The notes under the pieces: generated by a model
Told to the model about the DNA's origin: nothing
The model's database searches: none
What the model saw: only the letters and a program-made list of their open reading frames with translations
From: Prado023 sp963753075
Lineage (GTDB): Bacteria > Actinomycetota > Actinomycetes > S36-B12 > CAIYMF01
Length of the DNA: 64,000 nucleotides
Assembly (NCBI GenBank): GCA_963753075.1
Contig: CAVWAR010000017.1
Span: 806,001 to 870,000 of the forward strand
Reading direction: 5' to 3'
Part shown: one piece after another, positions 39,669 to 48,360 of the stretch
Layout: every line of letters begins with the position of its first letter
Numbering within the stretch: position 1 is the stretch's first letter
Position numbers and translations under genes: made by a program

Positions 39669-40346
39669 GTGACCGCCACCTCCGCGGGCCCGACTCCGCG
39701 CACGATCCGCCAGCAGCGCTCGGCGTGGGTCCTGGTGGCCGTCATCTGGGCTGGGTACTTCCTGGTCCGCGCCCTGGGGGCGCCCGGTGCGGTCGAGAAC
39801 CTGGCCAAGGCCCTGCTGATGCCGACCCTCCTGGTGTGGGTGCTGGTGGCGTTCGAGGGCGCAGCTCCCCGATGGCTCGTGCTCGGCCTCATCTTCGCGA
39901 CGGTCGGCGACATCGCGATCATCTACGTGTTCGAGCTCGGCATCCTGGGGTTCCTGGTGATGCAGGTCTGCTACATCGTCGGATTCATCTCGCTCGGTGG
40001 GCTGGCCGGGCTGCGGGCCCGGTGGCCCGTCGCCCTGGGCTATCTCGTGATCTGGCTGGCCGTGAACCTCGGTCTCGGGGCGCAGTTCGGCGACCTGCGC
40101 ATTCCCGTCCTCGTCTACAGCCTGGCAATCTGCGTGATGGGGGCGCTGGCTGCTGGGGTCGGCACACGGGTCGGCATCGGCGCCGCCCTGTTCCTGATCT
40201 CGGACATGTTCATCGCCTTCGGGGAGGTCGACATCGACTTCACCGGGCGGGCCGTGGTCATCATGCCCACCTACCTGGCCGCCCAGTACCTCATCGCGAC
40301 CGGATGGGCCCGGCGGGTCGATCCGGACGTGCTCGTCCCCGTCTAG
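39669..40346 (+). CDS. YhhN-family protein (lysoplasmalogenase)
   Basis: A 225-residue integral membrane protein with about eight helices. The family motifs are present in FATVGDIAIIYV and the later LFLISDMFIAFGE, which contain the acidic residues of the YhhN/TMEM86 hydrolase site. Characterised members cleave the vinyl ether bond of lysoplasmalogens. GTG 39669 was chosen; the upstream ATG at 39651 would add six residues. Divergent from the saccharopine-dehydrogenase-like gene. Confidence 0.82.
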   Translation: MTATSAGPTPRTIRQQRSAWVLVAVIWAGYFLVRALGAPGAVENLAKALLMPTLLVWVLVAFEGAAPRWLVLGLIFATVGDIAIIYVFELGILGFLVMQVCYIVGFISLGGLAGLRARWPVALGYLVIWLAVNLGLGAQFGDLRIPVLVYSLAICVMGALAAGVGTRVGIGAALFLISDMFIAFGEVDIDFTGRAVVIMPTYLAAQYLIATGWARRVDPDVLVPV

Positions 40347-40354
40347 GGGACCGC

Positions 40355-40373
40355 CGGGCCGGGAACGGGCCCG
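40355..40373. terminator. Small hairpin between convergent genes
   Basis: CGGGCC (40355-40360) and GGCCCG (40368-40373) form a 6-bp stem with a 7-nt loop between the YhhN gene and the agmatinase-family gene, which converge 35 bp apart. There is no U tract; weak candidate. Confidence 0.25.
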
Positions 40374-40381
40374 CTCGCGGG

Positions 40382-41410
40382 TCACTCCCCCGCTGACCGG
40401 CCGTCCAGCAGGGGCTCGCGCGGGTCCCAGGTGGTGCCATCCCGCTCATCCTTGCGGCGCCGAGCGATCCCTGACAGCGCCTCGAGCACGACCCGGTTGC
40501 CCAGCAGGGCCGTGATGTCCGCATGGTCGTAGGGCGGGGACACCTCAACCACGTCCACGCCCATGACCGGTAGCTCGTAACAGATCCGCCGGACGGCGTC
40601 GAGCAGCGCCCTGGAGCTCAGGCCGCCCGGCTCCGGTGTCCCGGTCCCGGGCGCGTGGCCGGGGTCACAGACATCGATGTCGACGGACAGGAACACCCCG
40701 TCGCAGTCGTCGAGGGCGATCTCGAAGGCCTCCGTCAGGCACTCGTCGAGCCCCCGCGTGACGATCTCTGTCATCTCGAAGCTGCGCATCCGCTGCTCGG
40801 CCATCCAGTCGAGGATGTCCGGGGGCGGCCAGTAGCCACGCAGGCCAACCTGCAGGAACCGGTCGCCCCGGGCCGCACCTGACTCGATCAGCCGGCGCAT
40901 CGGCTGGCCGTGACCGATGAGCGACCCGAACTCGATGTCCCCGGTGTCGGCATGTGCGTCGAAGTGGATCACCGACACCCGGCCCCAGCTGTCGGCGCCG
41001 CGCGCCACCCCGGTGACATCGGGCCAGGTGACGGTGTGGTCGCCGCCGAGGATCAGCGGGATCGCACCGCTCTCGGCGACCCTGGTCACCGCAGCCTCGA
41101 GGTCACGGCACGAACGGGCGGCGTCCCCGGAGTACATCTCCACGTCACCTGCATCCACGACGGCCAGGTCCTGCAGGCCATCGACCCGCATGGCAAGGGA
41201 CGGCCGCGATCCGTCATGGCCCAGGTAGCAGGTCTCCCGCATCGCCTTCGGGCCGAACCTGGCGCCCGACCGGTAGGACGTGCCGCCGTCGAAGGGCGCA
41301 CCGAGGATCACAACGTCGGCCTGCGCCCACGTCTCCGGGTCGTCGAGGTCAGCCCTCGGGACACCGAGGAAGGTGATGTCCGGACCGAACTGCGTCCCAT
41401 AGCGCGCCAT
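40382..41410 (-). CDS. Agmatinase-family ureohydrolase
   Basis: A 342-residue binuclear manganese hydrolase. The metal motifs are intact: LILGGDHTVT (His), HFDAHADTGD (Asp-x-His-x-Asp) and SVDIDVCDPGHAPGTGTPEPGG (Asp-x-Asp). These fit agmatinase, guanidinobutyrase or guanidinopropionase, all giving urea plus an amine or amino acid. With gabT, pot and aminobutyraldehyde dehydrogenase genes nearby, agmatine to putrescine or guanidinobutyrate to GABA are the likely reactions; sequence alone does not decide. ATG 41410 chosen, matching the family N-terminus. Confidence 0.87.
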   Translation of the reverse strand: MARYGTQFGPDITFLGVPRADLDDPETWAQADVVILGAPFDGGTSYRSGARFGPKAMRETCYLGHDGSRPSLAMRVDGLQDLAVVDAGDVEMYSGDAARSCRDLEAAVTRVAESGAIPLILGGDHTVTWPDVTGVARGADSWGRVSVIHFDAHADTGDIEFGSLIGHGQPMRRLIESGAARGDRFLQVGLRGYWPPPDILDWMAEQRMRSFEMTEIVTRGLDECLTEAFEIALDDCDGVFLSVDIDVCDPGHAPGTGTPEPGGLSSRALLDAVRRICYELPVMGVDVVEVSPPYDHADITALLGNRVVLEALSGIARRRKDERDGTTWDPREPLLDGRSAGE

Positions 41411-41564
41411 GCGTCGAACACTAGCGAAGGTGGGGGATCTCACACCGGCCGGACGTTCGACGTGGGACCGCTCCGGGCACAACACGAGCACGGGTCGCCA
41501 CCCCGGGTGCACGAGGGGACATCCGGGTCGGCGAACCCTTCACTGCCCAGCGGCCGGGGCCGGT

Positions 41565-41747
41565 TCAGGACTTCGGAGCGATGCGCGAGTCCCACCAGGA
41601 GCGTTGCTCGAGGTACATGTCGTCGCCGTCGAACTCCATGCAGCAGGATCCGACGATCCCGTAGCAGTCCTCGCACAGCCACGTTGAGCCGATGCCGAAC
41701 ACGGCGACCCCGCCGCAGCGTGAGCAGGCGCGGTCAATGGCGTTCAT
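41565..41747 (-). CDS. 60-residue cysteine-rich (zinc-ribbon-like) protein
   Basis: A small protein with CSRCGG (10-14), CEDCYG and a Cys-Cys pair, which together look like a zinc ribbon. GAGGAGG lies 5 nt before ATG 41747, a near-ideal site, so translation is credible. It is 154 bp upstream of agmatinase-family ATG in the other reading direction of the operon (same strand, later transcribed end facing the ureohydrolase start), so they could be cotranscribed. Function unknown. Confidence 0.65.
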   Translation of the reverse strand: MNAIDRACSRCGGVAVFGIGSTWLCEDCYGIVGSCCMEFDGDDMYLEQRSWWDSRIAPKS

Positions 41748-41890
41748 GGAGACCTCCTCGTCGGTCTTGATCGTCCCACCTGCGACGCGGCCCGGCAATG
41801 GCCAGCGCAGCGTCGTGTCGCCTCCCGGCAGCAGGCAACCCGCCGCGCGGGGGCCTACTCTCAGCGGCACCGACCAGTTGGGGGTTGCAC

Positions 41891-42904
41891 ATGCGCGCAC
41901 GGCAATCGGCAGGACATGGCTCGCCGGGCTCAGCGAAGGCCCCGCGTGGGCTGATCGCAGCCACGACCGGGGTGTTGGTGCTGTCGCTGGTCACGCCGAG
42001 CGCTGCCCCGGCGGTCCCAGCGGTCGCCTCGGCCCCCCAAGCCACTCATCGTGCTGCCGTACCGGCCCCCCGCGTGGCTGCACCCCTCCCGGCCGCCGCA
42101 CTCCCCGCAGCGGCACTCCCCGGCGGCGGGACGGAGATCTTCGAGGGCAAGTCCTACGTGGCACTGTACGGCCATCCCGGCACCCGCGTCCTCGGAGTTC
42201 TCGGTGAGCAGGGGACGGCAGCGACGATCCGGCGCGCCAAGCGGGTCGCCGCCACCTACCAGCGCCATACCAAGCGGCGAATCGTGCCCGCGTTGGAGAT
42301 CATCACGACGATCGCATCGGCGTCCGCGGGGCGGGACGGTGACTACTCAGCCGAGTCCCCCGTCTCGAAGCTGCGCCCCATGGTGAACGCGGCCGGGCGC
42401 AAGGGCGTCTACGTCGTGCTCGACCTGCAGCCCGGTCGGACGGACTTCCTGACCCAGGCCAAGCGCTACAGGTCCCTGCTGCGCAAGCCGCATGTCGGCC
42501 TTGCGCTGGATCCGGAGTGGCGGCTCAAGCCCGGCCAGCGGCACCTGCGTCAGATCGGTTCGGTCAGTGCGGCGGAGATCAACCGCGTCATCAGGTGGCT
42601 CTCCCGGCTGACGCGCACCAACGACCTGCCCCAGAAGATGCTGCTGCTGCACCAGTTCCGCACGTCGATGATCACCAACCGCTCCACGTTGGACACGTCG
42701 CGCCCCGAGCTGGCCCTGGCCATCCAGATGGACGGGCTCGGCTCCCAGCCGGCCAAGCGCGCCACCTGGCGGGCGCTGCGCCGGGGTGCCCCGAAGGCAA
42801 TCAGGTTCGGCTGGAAGAACTTCATCGACGAGGACCGGCCCATGATCGGCCCGAAGGCCACGATGGCCATCAAGCCCGAGCCCCGCTGGGTGTCCTTCCA
42901 GTAG
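41891..42904 (+). CDS. Secreted conserved actinobacterial protein, unknown function
   Basis: A 337-residue protein with a Tat-free Sec signal (about 20-46) and a Pro/Ala linker to about 78. The conserved part starts near FEGKSYVALYGHPGT and runs to the end, with VPALEIITTIAS, YVVLDLQPGR, VGLALDPEWRL, LLLHQFRTSMI, LALAIQMDG and the closing W-K-N-F, DEDRPM and VSFQ motifs. The alternating beta strands and acidic residues (DLQPGR, LDPEWR, QMDG) resemble a TIM-barrel glycosidase-like fold, but I cannot name an activity. GGGGG lies 6 nt upstream of ATG 41891. Confidence 0.8.
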   Translation: MRARQSAGHGSPGSAKAPRGLIAATTGVLVLSLVTPSAAPAVPAVASAPQATHRAAVPAPRVAAPLPAAALPAAALPGGGTEIFEGKSYVALYGHPGTRVLGVLGEQGTAATIRRAKRVAATYQRHTKRRIVPALEIITTIASASAGRDGDYSAESPVSKLRPMVNAAGRKGVYVVLDLQPGRTDFLTQAKRYRSLLRKPHVGLALDPEWRLKPGQRHLRQIGSVSAAEINRVIRWLSRLTRTNDLPQKMLLLHQFRTSMITNRSTLDTSRPELALAIQMDGLGSQPAKRATWRALRRGAPKAIRFGWKNFIDEDRPMIGPKATMAIKPEPRWVSFQ

Positions 42905-42921
42905 CCAGCCGAGCAGTCGAG

Positions 42922-43218
42922 TCACGCGATCGGCGGTGCGAGCGGCAAGGAGCCCGGCCACGGCACCAACGCGTCTCGATGGAACGTCAGGAAGTCATCC
43001 GCGGCGAGCGGTCGAGAGAAGTAGAAGCCCTGTGCGAACTGGACTCCGGCGCCCCGGATCGTGACGAGCTGCTGCTCGGTCTCGATGCCCTCGGCGACCA
43101 CGGCCAGACGCGTGGACTGGGTCAGCGGGGCGACCTCGTCGAGCCATTGCGGACGCGGGCACTTCGGGCTGATCTGCGCCGCCAGTGACCGGTCCAGCTT
43201 GACGATGTCGAAGTTGGC
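42922..43218 (-). pseudogene. C-terminal relic of an EAL-domain protein
   Basis: The reading contains FDIVKLDRSL, LAVVAEGIETEQQL and GVQFAQGFYFSRPL, which are the last three motifs of EAL cyclic-di-GMP phosphodiesterases. The EAL signature itself and the first two thirds of the domain are absent. Upstream sequence to 43371 stays open but looks unrelated. This is a truncated copy without catalytic capacity. The remaining 43219-43430 shows nothing else. Confidence 0.7.
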
Positions 43219-43430
43219 GTCTGCTCCGCGTCCCGGAACCCACCGCTCGACTCTGGCGCGCCAGCTGCCACCGGCGGACCCGGCGCGGGCTGAGGCCATC
43301 ACCCGTACCCGAGGCGGATGGTGCGTCAGGCTAGCACCCGCTTCGTTCATGCCCCGGAGTCCTTGAGCCACGTGACCGGATCAGCGTAGTCGCCGGTGGA
43401 GGGGCCGCCTCGCCCCGGTAATGGGGCCGG

Positions 43431-44996
43431 TCAGCCGTTCGTCGGGAACCCCAGGTTGAGGCCGCCGTGGCTCGGGTCGAGCCATCGCGAAGTCACGACC
43501 TTGCCCCGGGTGAAGAAGTGCACGCCCTCGGTGCCGTGGGCGTGCGTGTCTCCGAACAGCGAGGACTTCCAGCCGCCGAACGAGTAGTAGGCCATCGGGA
43601 CGGGGATCGGCACGTTGATGCCGATCATGCCGACCTCGACCTCGTCCTGGTAGCGACGCGCAGCACCACCGTCGTTGGTGAAGATCGCGGTGCCGTTGCC
43701 GTACGGGTGCCCGTTGACCAGCGCGAGTGCCTCGTCGTAGGTGTCCACGCGCACCACGGACAGCACGGGGCCGAAGATCTCGTCGCTGTAGATGCTCATG
43801 TCCGGGGTGACGTTGTCGAACAACGTCGGTCCGAGCCAGAAGCCGTCGGCATCGCCATCGACGACCGGATCCCGACCGTCCACGACCACCGTCGCGCCGG
43901 CAGCCTCACCGGCCTCCACATAGGAGACGACCCTGTCGCGGTGCACACCGGTGACCAGTGGGCCCATGTCGCAACCGCGGCGGCCGTCGCCGGTCCGCAG
44001 CGTCGCCATCCGCGCGGCGATCCGCTCAACGAGCGGCTCCGCCACGTCACCGACAGCCACCAGCACCGAGATGGCCATGCACCGCTCACCAGCGGACCCG
44101 AAGCCCGCGTTCACCGCGGCGTCGGCGGCCAGGTCGAGGTCGGCATCGGGCAGGACGACCATGTGGTTCTTCGCACCGCCGAGGGCCTGGACGCGCTTGC
44201 CATGCGCGGTCCCGGTCTCGTAGACGTACCTGGCGATGTTCGTCGAACCCACGAAGGAGATCGCCTTGACGTCGGGGCTGGTGAGCAGCGCGTCGACGGC
44301 CACCTTGTCGCCGTGCACGACGTTGAACACGCCGTCGGGCAGCCCGGCCTCCTTCCACAGCTCGGCCACGAAGTTGGTGGCACTCGGGTCCTTCTCGCTG
44401 GGCTTGATGACAACGGTGTTGCCGGCCGCGATGGCGATCGGGAAGAACCACATCGGCACCATGGCCGGGAAGTTGAACGGCGAGATGATCCCGACCACGC
44501 CCAGCGGCTTGCGCAGTGAGTACACGTCGACGTTGGCCGACACGCCGGAGGAGTACCCGCCCTTGAGCAGGTGCGGGATGCCGCAGGCGAACTCGACGAC
44601 CTCCAGCCCGCGGGTCACCTCGCCCAGCGCATCGGAGAGCACCTTGCCGTGCTCCTCGGTGATGATCGCGGCCAGTTCCTCCTTGCGCTCATTGAGCAGC
44701 TCACGGAAGGCGAACATGGTCTGCGCGCGCTTGGTCAGCGATGTGCGCCCCCACTCCTCGAACGCAGCCTTCGCGGCCTCGATCGCCTCGTCCATCACCC
44801 GAACCGAGGCGAAGTCGACGGTTCCGCTCACGGCACCCGTCGCCGGGTCGTAGATGTCACCACTGCGCTCCGGGTCGATCAGGTCGACGGCCTTGTCGCG
44901 CAGGATGCTTAGAGCCGCCCCGACCTTGTCCGGCTGCGCCTCCGCCTCGGGGGCGACATACGGTGCGCCGTTGATCCAGTGGGTGACGTGCTTCAT
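43431..44996 (-). CDS. mmsA: Methylmalonate/malonate-semialdehyde dehydrogenase (CoA-acylating)
   Basis: A 521-residue aldehyde dehydrogenase of the MmsA subgroup, which converts methylmalonate or malonate semialdehyde plus CoA to propionyl- or acetyl-CoA. It has the subgroup phrase FNFPAMVPMWFFPIAIAAGNT, FVGST, GGAKNHMVV (instead of ELGGK) and catalytic Cys in SAGERCMA. In this setting it would finish a beta-alanine branch from C3 polyamine fragments; valine or inositol breakdown is an alternative. It lies downstream of the PuuB-like gene (136 bp). Confidence 0.93.
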   Translation of the reverse strand: MKHVTHWINGAPYVAPEAEAQPDKVGAALSILRDKAVDLIDPERSGDIYDPATGAVSGTVDFASVRVMDEAIEAAKAAFEEWGRTSLTKRAQTMFAFRELLNERKEELAAIITEEHGKVLSDALGEVTRGLEVVEFACGIPHLLKGGYSSGVSANVDVYSLRKPLGVVGIISPFNFPAMVPMWFFPIAIAAGNTVVIKPSEKDPSATNFVAELWKEAGLPDGVFNVVHGDKVAVDALLTSPDVKAISFVGSTNIARYVYETGTAHGKRVQALGGAKNHMVVLPDADLDLAADAAVNAGFGSAGERCMAISVLVAVGDVAEPLVERIAARMATLRTGDGRRGCDMGPLVTGVHRDRVVSYVEAGEAAGATVVVDGRDPVVDGDADGFWLGPTLFDNVTPDMSIYSDEIFGPVLSVVRVDTYDEALALVNGHPYGNGTAIFTNDGGAARRYQDEVEVGMIGINVPIPVPMAYYSFGGWKSSLFGDTHAHGTEGVHFFTRGKVVTSRWLDPSHGGLNLGFPTNG

Positions 44997-45104
44997 GTCG
45001 GCCTCTCGTTCATTGAGCGGTGCTCAGTCATGGGTTCAGGTCAGGGAGTGGGTCGAATGGGGTGCTGGCTCATCCGGTGCACGAGCGGGCCGCCGGACAC
45101 CGGC

Positions 45105-45136
45105 CGTGGGGCCGCTCATTTCGTGGGGCCGCTCAT
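45105..45136. repeat. 15-bp direct repeat at the PuuB-like gene end
   Basis: CGTGGGGCCGCTCAT occurs at 45105-45119 and again at 45122-45136, the second copy holding the stop codon of the PuuB-like gene. The period is 17 bp. It looks like a small tandem duplication; whether it is an operator or slippage is unknown. Confidence 0.7.
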
Positions 45137-46566
45137 GAGTCGAACCCGAGCCCGAACCGGTCCAGGGTCCGCAGCCAGAGGTTGCGCCGCCCATCGGAGT
45201 TGTCTGCGTTGTCAAGTGACCAACGCGTCATCGCCACCGCGGAGCTTCGGATGGGCTCGGGCGGGAAAGGCACGGGCTTGGTCTGCGCCATCGTCAGGCG
45301 GGTGCGCTCGGTCTTCCGCCCGGCGAGCAGGTCGAGCATCATCTTGGCGCCGAAGCGGGTGGCCCCGACTCCCAGGCCGGTGTACCCGACGCTGTAGGCG
45401 ACCCGCCCACCCATCGCGGTACCCCAGAACGCGCTGAACCGCGAGCAGGTGTCGATCGCCCCACCCCACGCGTGTGAGAACCGCAGCCCCTCGAGCTGGG
45501 GGAACGTGGCGAAGAAGTTCTCGGCCAGCACGGCGTACGTGGCGTCGTCACGATTGAGCTCCGGGCTCATCTGGCTGCCGAAGTGGTAGATCGCCTCGAA
45601 GCCGCCCCACAGCAGCCGGCCGTCGACGCTCGGCCGGGTGTAGTGGAACTGGTTGTTGGTATCACCCACGCCGCCGCCGAACTCCCAGCCGATGGAGGCG
45701 CGCTGCGCAGCGGTCAACGGTTCGGTCATGAGGGCGTAGTCGTACACCGGGATGATGTACGGGCGCACCCGACGCAGCAGGTTCGGGAAGGCGCTGGTGC
45801 CGATCGCGACCTGTCCGGCGGTCACCGCGGCATGCGGGGTGCGCAGCGTGATCGCGCTGCCGGTCGACTCCAGGGCTTCGACCGGGGAGAACTCATGCAC
45901 CCGCACGCCCAGGGAGCGCACCACGCGCGCCAGCTCCCAGTTGAGCTTCGCGGGGTCCACGATGGCCACGCCCTCGCGGTCAAGGACACCGCCCTCGTAC
46001 AGCGGCGAGTTGACCATCGCCCGGGTCGCCGGGCCGTCGAGGAACTCCAGCTGCTCGCCGAACGGGGCCGCGAGGTCGGGCAGCTCCGCGAGCTCGGCCA
46101 CCTGGTAGGCCTCAGTCGCCACGTCCAGCTCGCCGGTCCGGGCGAAGTCCACATCCATGGCGTAGCGCGAGATCGTGTCCTGGATCTCGTCCAGGTTCGC
46201 ACGACCCTGCCGGGTCAGCTCCCCCATCTCGTCGGGCCACCGGGCCATCCCGTTGCCGAAGCCGTGGGTGATCGACGACGCCATGAACCCGCCGTTGCGG
46301 CCCGACGCGCCCTCGGCGATCTGGGCGGCCTCCAGAACCAGCACGTCGAGGCCGGGATCGGCCTCCTTGGCCAGCAGCGCGGTCCACATCCCGGTGTAAC
46401 CACCGCCCACCACGACCAGGTCGGCAGTCGTGTCAGCTACCAGCGACGGCGTGGGTTCGGGGCGATCCGGTCGATCCAGCCAGAACGGGGCGTGCGTGAT
46501 GTCAGCCAGGGACTCCCGCGAGGAGGGGCGGACAGCAGTTCGTGAGTACGGCACGAGATATCGCAC
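45133..46566 (-). CDS. FAD-dependent amine oxidase (gamma-glutamylputrescine oxidase-like)
   Basis: A 477-residue DAO-family flavoprotein. The dinucleotide fold starts at VVGGGYTGMWTALLAKE and continues to GASGRNGGF, the variant seen in PuuB-type enzymes. Later parts include RVGYTGLGVG-type residues near the FAD end. PuuB oxidises gamma-glutamylputrescine, but the partner synthetase PuuA is not seen here, so free putrescine or another amine may be the substrate. It is divergent from the kinase gene. Confidence 0.83.
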   Translation of the reverse strand: MRYLVPYSRTAVRPSSRESLADITHAPFWLDRPDRPEPTPSLVADTTADLVVVGGGYTGMWTALLAKEADPGLDVLVLEAAQIAEGASGRNGGFMASSITHGFGNGMARWPDEMGELTRQGRANLDEIQDTISRYAMDVDFARTGELDVATEAYQVAELAELPDLAAPFGEQLEFLDGPATRAMVNSPLYEGGVLDREGVAIVDPAKLNWELARVVRSLGVRVHEFSPVEALESTGSAITLRTPHAAVTAGQVAIGTSAFPNLLRRVRPYIIPVYDYALMTEPLTAAQRASIGWEFGGGVGDTNNQFHYTRPSVDGRLLWGGFEAIYHFGSQMSPELNRDDATYAVLAENFFATFPQLEGLRFSHAWGGAIDTCSRFSAFWGTAMGGRVAYSVGYTGLGVGATRFGAKMMLDLLAGRKTERTRLTMAQTKPVPFPPEPIRSSAVAMTRWSLDNADNSDGRRNLWLRTLDRFGLGFDS

Positions 46567-46814
46567 TCCCAGTCAGCCGCCCCGGGTCCTCCGGACGATA
46601 CGGCTGCGCGGTTGGTGGTCGCTCTCCACACGGTGAACCGCAGCGCACTCAGTGTAGCGGCGCGTGGCCGCGTACGCGAAGACGCGCCCCGGCGCCCGGC
46701 GCCCGCGCAGGGGGACCCGCCGCCGCGACCCCCGATCCACTAGATTGGCGCTCGTCCACTCCACGCACCGCGCGCCGATCGGATGCGCCGTGCGCCCCCT
46801 GACGGGAGGTGCCC

Positions 46815-48344
46815 ATGGCCGAGCCCTCGGTCGGCGACCCCTTGTCGATGCATGACCCGCGGCAGGTGGGGCCGTGGACAATCCACTCCCGGTTGGGCGC
46901 CGGTGGGATGGGCGTCGTGTTCTACGCCTCCTCGCCCGAGCACCCGGGCATCGCCCTGAAGGTGATCCATCCCGGGCTGCTCGATGCCCCGGGCACGCGC
47001 GACCGCTTCCGCCGTGAGGTGGCGATCCTGAGCTCGGTGCGCGATGCGCACATCAGCGAGTTCCTGGCCGCGGACCTGGAGTCAGAGCCCTCGTGGCTGG
47101 CTATCGAGTACGTGAGCGGGCCCACGCTTCGCGACGAGGTCACCCAGCACGGCCCGCTCTCCGAGGACGCCTGGTGGCAGCTTGCCCAGGGAATGGCCCA
47201 GGCGCTGGCCGTCCTGGACACGCGCCGGATCACGCACCGTGACCTGAAGCCGGGCAACGTGATCCTCAGCGAGCGGGGGCCCGAGCTCATCGACTTCGGC
47301 ATCGCGCATCCCGAGGACGCGACCTCACTGACCGCAACCGGGCTGGTGACCGGCAGCCCCGCCTGGCTGTCCCCCGAGCAGGCCACCCTGGATCCGATCG
47401 GCCCGCCCAGTGACATCTTCGCCCTCGGCTCCATGCTCGCCTACGCCGCAACAGGTCGACCCCCGTTCGGCGAGGGGGCCGCAGTGGCGGTCCTGATGAG
47501 CATCGCCACCAAGGAACCCGATCTCGAGGGGATCGACCCGGCCCGTTCAGCCCTGCTCCGCCGCATGATGGCCAAGGACCCCACCCGCCGACCCACCGCC
47601 AGCCAGGTGCTCGACTGGATCCGCGGGCATGACCGGGCGGACTCGACCCTGACCGACGGCGCGGCACCCACGTCGGTCAGGCCTGTCGTGGTCCCGACCC
47701 CAGCACACGGGCTTCCCACGCAGGTGGCCCCAGTGGCCGTACCGCCGGCACACGGCACCCCGGAGACGCCGCCGCCCCCACCTCCGCCCACGCCGGCCGC
47801 TACCCCCACCCGCGTCGCCCAGCCGGCACCCGCTCCCCTGCCTGCCCCGCCAGTGCGAACCCCCAGCGCTGTGGGACCGCGCACTGCGGCGGCCCGCCAA
47901 CGACGCGCCCGGCGCCGACGCATCGTTGTGGTGGTGCTTGTGGTGCTGGCGCTGATCGTCGCCGGATGGCTGGCTGTCCAGGCGCTGGACAGCGGTACGA
48001 CGGACAACGGATCAAGCTCCGAGGCCGGCTCGCAGCCCGGTTCGGCGTCCGAGGCCCCACCGGCGCCCGGCTCCGACCAGCTGCGCGCCGGTCCGTGGCT
48101 GCTGGAGCGCTACGCATTGAACAACCGGAACCAGGGCCTGACGATCGCCGGCACCGTGCGCAACACCGGCGACCAGCCGGCATCCGCTGATCTCACCGCC
48201 TGGGTCTACCTGGGCAGCGAGTCCCTGGGTTCGGTCAGCGCCACCGTCACCGACGTGCCGGCCGGCGAGGCGGTGCAGGTCACGATGACCGGTGACGCGG
48301 TCTGGACGCCGGGCGACAAGACCATCCTGCTCGAGGCCGGCTGA
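46815..48344 (+). CDS. Membrane Ser/Thr protein kinase
   Basis: A 509-residue PknB-type kinase. The Gly loop GAGGMGVV, the Lys in ALKVIH, catalytic HRDLKPGN and DFGIAH are intact (domain about 14-270). A long Pro/Ala linker follows (about 275-360), a basic stop-transfer RRARRRR, one membrane helix (about 371-390), a Ser/Gly linker and an extracellular domain of about 85 residues resembling FxLYD-type beta domains. There are no PASTA repeats. GGGAGG (46804-46809) 5 nt before ATG 46815 fixes the start. Ligand and substrates unknown. Confidence 0.9.
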   Translation: MAEPSVGDPLSMHDPRQVGPWTIHSRLGAGGMGVVFYASSPEHPGIALKVIHPGLLDAPGTRDRFRREVAILSSVRDAHISEFLAADLESEPSWLAIEYVSGPTLRDEVTQHGPLSEDAWWQLAQGMAQALAVLDTRRITHRDLKPGNVILSERGPELIDFGIAHPEDATSLTATGLVTGSPAWLSPEQATLDPIGPPSDIFALGSMLAYAATGRPPFGEGAAVAVLMSIATKEPDLEGIDPARSALLRRMMAKDPTRRPTASQVLDWIRGHDRADSTLTDGAAPTSVRPVVVPTPAHGLPTQVAPVAVPPAHGTPETPPPPPPPTPAATPTRVAQPAPAPLPAPPVRTPSAVGPRTAAARQRRARRRRIVVVVLVVLALIVAGWLAVQALDSGTTDNGSSSEAGSQPGSASEAPPAPGSDQLRAGPWLLERYALNNRNQGLTIAGTVRNTGDQPASADLTAWVYLGSESLGSVSATVTDVPAGEAVQVTMTGDAVWTPGDKTILLEAG

Positions 48345-48360
48345 CCGGTCTGCAGGTCAG
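48341..48360. terminator. Palindrome holding both stop codons of convergent genes
   Basis: CTGACC (48341-48346) and GGTCAG (48355-48360) are inverted over 8 nt. The TGA of the kinase gene lies in one arm and the TGA of the binding-protein gene in the other. Too short to be a certain terminator. Confidence 0.3.
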
